A DNA stretch of 30,211 nucleotides from CAYNWT01 sp964450955 (GTDB taxonomy: Bacteria; Planctomycetota; Planctomycetia; Planctomycetales; Planctomycetaceae). The stretch is taken from assembly GCA_964450955.1 (NCBI GenBank), contig CAYVFI010000055.1, positions 1 to 30,211 of the forward strand. Reading direction: 5' to 3'. The translations under genes and the position numbers were made by a program. The notes beneath the pieces were generated by a model that saw nothing but the letters and a program-made list of their open reading frames with translations, searched no databases and was not told the DNA's origin. Below are positions 26,701 through 30,211 of the stretch, piece by piece (the stretch's first letter is position 1; every line of letters starts with the position of its first letter).

Positions 26701-27476
26701 TCACGGACATTCGCACCGGCGCAGTGTCCGAAATCCCGACAGACGAACAGGGCATCAGGCAGCTTGTGTTTAGCCCAAACGCTGCCTACATCGCGGCTCA
26801 AACCAATGCTTGGAGTTGGCAGATTTTTGAGCGAAGTTCAGGCAAGAAGCTGGAACTCCCCCGAGAGTACTGGCGTGACTTCGACTGGTCACCAGATTCC
26901 ACTGGCTTCTTCAATACGGACTTGCGTTCCGGTGAAGCCGTCAGCCTCGCTGGCAAGACCCTATGGACCAGGAAACTCTTGGACCGTGAGCCTCACTCAC
27001 ACGCAAACCAGTCACAATCAACCATCTCAAACGACAAGGTCGTGACGTGGCTCCGAGCGCAGCTTGTCATTCAGAATCTGGCTAGCGGCGAGGAATTGGC
27101 TCGCGTCAAAACGAATTGTGTGCCCCAGGAGTGGTCTGGTACCAACCGTGTTGACGCATCCTCGGATGGCGCGCATCTTTCAACGCATGCAACCTGGTTC
27201 TGGGGTCCAACGAATATCTGGAATCTGGAGACGCGGAAGCCCGAGTGGTTCTGTCTCGACGTTTCAAAAGACCTCGCTGTTTCCTTTACCTCAGCGGGTC
27301 AGATGATCGAGCCAACAGCAGAGAAGGCATCGCACTTCTGCTGGGTCGTCGAACGCAAGAACGGTGCTCGCGACATCCTCACCCGCGACGAGTTCCTCAC
27401 CCTCAAAGCAGGGAAGCCAACCGCCAAGAAGACAATCGACACAAGCGAATCCATACCCAAGTCAGTCGCAAAGTAA
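23715..27476 (+). CDS. Membrane Ser/Thr protein kinase with WD40-like repeats
   Basis: A 1253-residue fusion. Residues 1-45 contain a zinc-finger-like H-x3-C-x2-C (His30, Cys34, Cys37), as in anti-sigma factors. The kinase domain follows: glycine loop IAESGMGVVYKA (98-109), Lys121 (LALKVLK), HRDIKPSN with Asp215, and MLDLG with Asp233, where DLG replaces DFG, then MSPEQA and DIYSLGCTLYY. A Pro/Arg-rich linker leads to one transmembrane helix (~417-437). Beyond it are a ~130-residue domain and many WD40-like repeats (GSIYDLKWSPNGEYLAIGS and others) to the end. The kinase is therefore cytoplasmic and the propeller extracytoplasmic. ATG at 23715 with AAGG upstream is preferred to an earlier start at 23574, whose extra 47 residues have no family character. 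No ECF sigma gene is adjacent. Confidence 0.93.
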   Translation: MNRRCPDQEQLAEFVSGQLSEMDATSLAQHLESCPECSATAKGLSSNTVLKTPKPDATDYVPSTNLVGINDVLVDLKRGAGKVEIGTELRNYVIEDLIAESGMGVVYKARHKKLGQLLALKVLKPQAMSDPAVVERFHQEVAASGKLEHPNIVLARDADEVDGVHFLVMELVDGTDLHSLVKRHGPMSVANASEVIRQSAIALQHVADNEMVHRDIKPSNLMLTRSGQVKMLDLGLAKLREEHDDQHTHSITSTGQIMGTVDFMSPEQATDSRTADIRADIYSLGCTLYYLLVGKAPFRRDGHIKTLMAHAQDTPPELPNRVPLGLKQLYLDMLQKEPDGRPQPPGEIADLLAEFTDGHSLSDIATDQTRVDQASANTETTSLSPSVVEARSRPKGPLPKKEPDSVPARPPTRNRRRLWTVAACLPILFGLGVVINIATDKGDVRIEIANDIKEQVTVDVLRDDEPYIKGWSVTSEDKQRRVRSGRISVKLPEELANKLTFAFKNDKAEMTRGGEVVVRISRKIATEPPSLDPSPKVQTAFDVVRDAGRDVWLPGDDAGNLVGLTPLPAKLASGERWQVETTSPRGSIYDLKWSPNGEYLAIGSEDGFLRVYQLKDRSLKLVRCFGEAHEKAIIHISWSRDSEKVLAIPNQWESSIRVYDVDTGTLAAATEVSGQIIGAAFSPIDDSILLGFRGGLYTWKPDFGNPATDVRPGLIVKKSKLGPPFTALCWDASGEQILVGHEGGSVSIYAVSGERLRENVVARKRVDRVLWRGNEIFAFDRQAMRSFRIEPASLEVIEDIEGGVWERLDGAKTVVLENRNIRNHRTARLRIASGQDEQASPQYQYLGEGEGLIAKHPVQSIAAIATNGVLQLFDTAVEQIKSLQQFGTDRSMNAASWSTNGTEFCTRVHGHDAYVWTATGKLRTKVPIDIRDAYVLCWAPDGNALFYSGFVGNGARTYRVSTRGEKTTQLSNSACISVSNDGQWIASSKSGGAIEITDIRTGAVSEIPTDEQGIRQLVFSPNAAYIAAQTNAWSWQIFERSSGKKLELPREYWRDFDWSPDSTGFFNTDLRSGEAVSLAGKTLWTRKLLDREPHSHANQSQSTISNDKVVTWLRAQLVIQNLASGEELARVKTNCVPQEWSGTNRVDASSDGAHLSTHATWFWGPTNIWNLETRKPEWFCLDVSKDLAVSFTSAGQMIEPTAEKASHFCWVVERKNGARDILTRDEFLTLKAGKPTAKKTIDTSESIPKSVAK

Positions 27477-28253
27477 GTCGAAACTACCGCGCTGGCAACC
27501 GGGGAAGCAGCCCTTGGTGCCAACTGCGGCAAATTATGGAGTCGTGATTGCTCCGCCAGAGCTACCTGAAAGCCGTGTGTGGCAGGTGGCTGCAGCGGAA
27601 CGCGTTCGCTTTGCTGAAGCACGAAAACTTAGGACAACGCCCGATCGCAAGACGGTGTATGTGACATTTGATGATGGCACGACTCGGCTTTTCGACTCCT
27701 TTGAAGGCCAAGTCGCATCGTTGAATACTCACAAGGGGGACTTGGGACGCGAAACTGAAGCTCACCTTACCTCTGATCGCAAGTGGTTGGCCTTTTCAGG
27801 TCCGAATCGGCCTGGACTGCTTCAGTATGGGACGTTGAAAAGCAGCAAGAGAGTTTCAAATGGGAAGGTCGCCCATACAGCCTTACAACAACGCGGGAGA
27901 ACTGGTTCTTGCGTTGCGGCGTTTCGGAGTTTCTGGAGTACATGAATCCTGAAAAGCAGGAGTCTAAGCCGATCCGAACCAATGTTGAATTCCTCGGCTG
28001 GCTGATTGAATCGCCCAGCGGGAAGTTCGTGATTGGTAGCCCAGCGGGCAAGAGACTCATTTGCGTGGCGACCGACAAAGAAGATGTCGTGTGGGAAGCC
28101 AGCCACGACTCAACTCTTCGTTACCCAACGTTCCAGTGGAGTGCCGACGAATCTCGTATCGCGGTTTGGACAACAAACGCCCTTCAGATCAGAGACGCGA
28201 AGACGGGCAAACTAGTCTGCGAGATTCCCGCAAACTCAGACACAAATTGTTTA
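27477..28253 (+). pseudogene. WD40-like gene remnant, frameshifted and cut by IS66
   Basis: Protein-like sequence continues after the kinase stop in two frames. The first carries FAEARKLRTTPDRKTVYVTF and RKWLAFSGPNRPG. Near 27812-27830 the coding signal passes to the kinase frame with SVWDVEKQQESFKWEG, then IESPSGKFVIGSPAGK and WSADESRIAVWTTNALQIRD. These are WD40-like blades similar in style to those of the kinase. A one-base shift would restore a single frame. The reading ends at 28253, where the IS66 end begins. No start codon with a ribosome-binding site was identified, so the 5' part may also be lost. Most likely a decayed tandem paralogue of the preceding gene. Confidence 0.65.
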
Positions 28254-28269
28254 GTAAGCGCCCGACGAA

Positions 28270-29931
28270 CTACAGGTAGTTCTTCTTTTGTCTTTCGCGT
28301 TTTCTTCTGTCTGCGATGTTCCAGCGGTGGGTTGGGTTGGCTTTGAGCCACCGGTCGGGCAGGAAGGTTTCCACGGCGGGTCCCTGGGGGAGGTTTGTCA
28401 GGACGTCCTTCAGCCAGGACCAGGGTTCGACGAAGTTGGATTTGCAACTGGCGATTAAGCTCATCAGGATCGCCGCGCGGTGGCCCGCTGGCACGCTGCC
28501 GACGAACAGCCAGTTCTTCCTGCCAATCGCAATCGGCTTCACCGTGCGTTCGCTGATGTTGTTGTCGATGTTTAACTCGCCATCTTCGACATAGCGATTC
28601 AACGCCGCCCACTGGTTCAGCGTGTAAGTAAACGCTTTGCCGATCACGCTTTTGGGAAGAACATTGTCACGTTCGGTGTCGAGCCATTCCTTCAGGTCGG
28701 TGAGAAGTGGGACCGCATGTTCCATGCGCAGCGACTGACGCGCACTGGCATCGACGTTCTTCTTCGTCGCCGCGCGTTCGATTTCGTAAAGACGACTGAC
28801 CACCGCCAGCACGTGATGAGACCGAAACGAATCGTTGTCGATCGCTTTGTGCCAGTAACGGCGCGCGTGAGCCCAGCACGCGACCTCGATAACCGCGCTC
28901 TTCGTATTGATGTCCGAACCGGAATAGATCCCGTCGTAGCCGCCGTATGCGTCGGCTTGCAGGTAACCTGAAAAGTCTGAGAGGAACGCGGTCGGACCGG
29001 TTCGTTCTCGTGAATCGGTGAAGTCGTAAACCGAATACGGGTTCGATCGATCGCCGATGTACGCCCAAAATCGAGCCAGCCTGGTTCCGCTGATTAAGTG
29101 GTCGATCAGCTTCACCTGCGTGTCGTCGGTGTGGATGATTCGCGAGGCCAGCACGCGTTGTTTCATGAGCTCGTAAAGCGGGCGAACCGTTTCGGCGACG
29201 CCGGTAAACCAGTCGTAAATCGTGCTGCGACGAATGTCGACGCCGTGCCGCGAAAGGATGTCTTCGAGCCGATAACCGGGCAGGTGATCGCCAAACTTTC
29301 CAACAACCATCGCCGCCAGCATCCCCGGCGAGGCGAGTCCTTTTTCGATCGGTTGCGGTGGTTTTGGAGCCGTGATGAGCTTCGCTTCGTCATGCTTTTT
29401 CGGACACGCGTAAACGGCTCGCTTGTGGACAAGCACCTGCATCACGCCGGGGATGTAATCGAGTTGCTCGCTGGTTTCCCAGCGGATGAACGGCATGGGC
29501 AGGCCGTCGTGCGGACATAGCCGCTGGTCTGCGGGAAGAGTATGTTCAATCTCGACGCGAGGCAGATGGTCGGGAATGAGACGTCGGCCGCGTTTGCGTT
29601 TCTTCTTCTTTTTCGGCGTCGGTTCTTCGTCGTCGGCAGCGTCGTCAAGCTGTTCCTCGATGAATGATTCGAGTTCACCGATGTCGAACAGCATCAACTG
29701 GCTCGGGTCGATGCGTTCTCGTTGCTTGCCACGCAGAGCCTGAAGGAGTTCGCGGATTTTGAACTCGAACTGATCGAGCTGTTTCTTTTGTTTGTCGATC
29801 GTGGCCGTGAGTTCGACTGTCTGCTGTTCGGCGACGGCGGTGCGTTGGCGTTCCAGTTCCACCAGCGACTGCGATTCCATCAACAGCCGCTGCAGTTCTT
29901 CAACACTTGTTGGCAGGTCTTCCTGACGCAT
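28270..29931 (-). CDS. tnpC: IS66-family transposase TnpC
   Basis: A 553-residue IS66 transposase (TnpC). A coiled coil at ~10-70 (leucine-rich, ELERQRTAVAEQQ) is followed by an acidic segment, a Lys/Arg-rich patch (107-117) and a zinc-ribbon-like region with CPHDG (139-143) and ACPKKH (175-180). The DDE catalytic domain has Asp269 (IHTDDTQV), Asp327 (YLQADAYGGYDG) and Glu461 (NNISERTVKP). The C-terminal IS66 tail is present (GRKNWLFVGS, then MSLIASCKSN). Length and motifs are complete, so the enzyme may be active. It starts with ATG 54 nt downstream of the tnpB stop and ends 16 nt from the element's left end. IS66 transposition also requires TnpA and TnpB. Confidence 0.97.
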   Translation of the reverse strand: MRQEDLPTSVEELQRLLMESQSLVELERQRTAVAEQQTVELTATIDKQKKQLDQFEFKIRELLQALRGKQRERIDPSQLMLFDIGELESFIEEQLDDAADDEEPTPKKKKKRKRGRRLIPDHLPRVEIEHTLPADQRLCPHDGLPMPFIRWETSEQLDYIPGVMQVLVHKRAVYACPKKHDEAKLITAPKPPQPIEKGLASPGMLAAMVVGKFGDHLPGYRLEDILSRHGVDIRRSTIYDWFTGVAETVRPLYELMKQRVLASRIIHTDDTQVKLIDHLISGTRLARFWAYIGDRSNPYSVYDFTDSRERTGPTAFLSDFSGYLQADAYGGYDGIYSGSDINTKSAVIEVACWAHARRYWHKAIDNDSFRSHHVLAVVSRLYEIERAATKKNVDASARQSLRMEHAVPLLTDLKEWLDTERDNVLPKSVIGKAFTYTLNQWAALNRYVEDGELNIDNNISERTVKPIAIGRKNWLFVGSVPAGHRAAILMSLIASCKSNFVEPWSWLKDVLTNLPQGPAVETFLPDRWLKANPTHRWNIADRRKRERQKKNYL

Positions 29932-29985
29932 ACCTGTTAAACACGGTCAATGCCGAAAGTGTTCGACACATTCTGATAAAAAAGT

Positions 29986-30211
29986 TCATCGCGGTTTGTT
30001 CGGACGTGTGTATCGCCTGCGTCGCTGCACGCTCCGCAAATCGATTCCGCCAAGCAGCAGCGATAACTCTTCGGACGTGATCTCTGCCGCGGGAACATCG
30101 CCGTCGATGTCGTCGTCGTTGTCAGCAGGTTCCGTACGTACGCTCGCTTTGCGTCTGCGCAGATCGGTCGGGAACTGCCAGGTTCCCTTCTCCAGTCGCT
30201 TGTACCAGATC
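29986..30211 (-). CDS. tnpB: IS66 accessory protein TnpB, C-terminal part
   Basis: The last 74 codons of a minus-strand gene whose 5' end is beyond the window. The reading begins IWYKRLEKGTWQFP, the conserved TnpB segment. It continues through an acidic insert (NDDDIDGD) to SEELSLLLGGIDLRSV and a basic end (RRRRYTRP), matching the IS66 Orf2/TnpB C-terminus. TnpB is required with TnpC for transposition in several IS66 elements, although its biochemical role is unclear. The position directly upstream of tnpC fits the family order. Confidence 0.88.
   Translation of the reverse strand, partial: IWYKRLEKGTWQFPTDLRRRKASVRTEPADNDDDIDGDVPAAEITSEELSLLLGGIDLRSVQRRRRYTRPNKPR

Larger units (their letters stand above)
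19785..30211. mobile_element. Genomic island integrated at tRNA-Ser, right end not found
   Basis: A tyrosine recombinase gene points towards, and ends about 150 nt beyond, the 3' end of tRNA-Ser(GCU), and is followed by an excisionase-like gene. This is the usual arrangement of an element inserted in a tRNA 3' end. The left junction should lie in the T-arm/acceptor region (about 19785-19805). No second copy of that sequence was noticed before 30211, so the right junction is outside the window or degraded. Genes beyond about 23 kb are only provisionally assigned to the island. Confidence 0.5.
28254..30211 (-). mobile_element. IS66-family insertion sequence (partial)
   Basis: The left end is at 28254, where GTAAGCG, the characteristic IS66-family terminus, begins. 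The flanking 8 nt, ATTGTTTA (28246-28253), is the expected target duplication and should recur at the far end outside the window. The tnpC stop lies 16 nt inside this end, as usual for the family, and tnpB precedes tnpC on the minus strand. The element is inserted into the WD40-like gene remnant. tnpA and the right end are beyond 30211. Confidence 0.88.

Overview
The window reads as chromosomal DNA from a planctomycete-type bacterium. The basis is gene content and style, not a database search: a Ser/Thr kinase fused to WD40-like repeats with a DLG in place of the usual DFG motif, a transglutaminase-like/DUF58/MoxR operon whose transglutaminase-like domain has lost its cysteine, a very acidic FtsK, frequent GTG/TTG starts, weak or absent Shine-Dalgarno sites for many genes, and a YceH gene with a long Pro/Ala/Thr tail. 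Base composition looks moderately GC-rich by eye; it was not computed.

Positions 1-4.1 kb hold a terminator, an unrecognised membrane protein, a family 2 glycosyltransferase, a DTW/Tsr3-like protein, a tiny coiled-coil protein and a Methyltransf_32-type methyltransferase. Positions 4.1-11.7 kb are a minus-strand run: DUF58 protein, transglutaminase-like membrane protein, MoxR ATPase, His-rich lipoprotein, YraQ/ArsP-type permease and, after a 150-nt gap, a membrane-anchored C39-like peptidase. The first four overlap by 4-11 nt and are almost certainly one operon. A 550-nt divergent intergenic region follows, then a small ORF and a YugP-like zinc metallopeptidase. Positions 13.5-19.6 kb carry, on the minus strand, ftsK, a multi-pass membrane protein, a small winged-helix-like protein and yceH.

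At 19717-19805 is a complete tRNA-Ser(GCU). A tyrosine recombinase gene on the minus strand ends about 150 nt beyond the tRNA 3' end, followed by an excisionase-like HTH protein and an unrecognised 375-aa protein. This is the classical layout of an element integrated at a tRNA 3' end. The same region holds a striking 50-nt nested hairpin, several small doubtful or broken ORFs, a 1253-aa kinase-WD40 protein, and a second WD-like gene that is frameshifted and then cut off by an IS66-family insertion sequence. The left end of the IS (GTAAGCG) is at 28254; tnpC is complete and tnpB runs off the window. No second copy of the tRNA 3' end was seen, so the right border of the island is unknown.

The most interesting points are the cysteine-less transglutaminase-like protein in the MoxR/DUF58 operon, that operon's extension into a His-rich lipoprotein, permease and C39-like protease, the 50-nt nested hairpin in the island, and the kinase/WD-repeat island interrupted by IS66. 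No CRISPR array, rRNA or recognised defence system was found.
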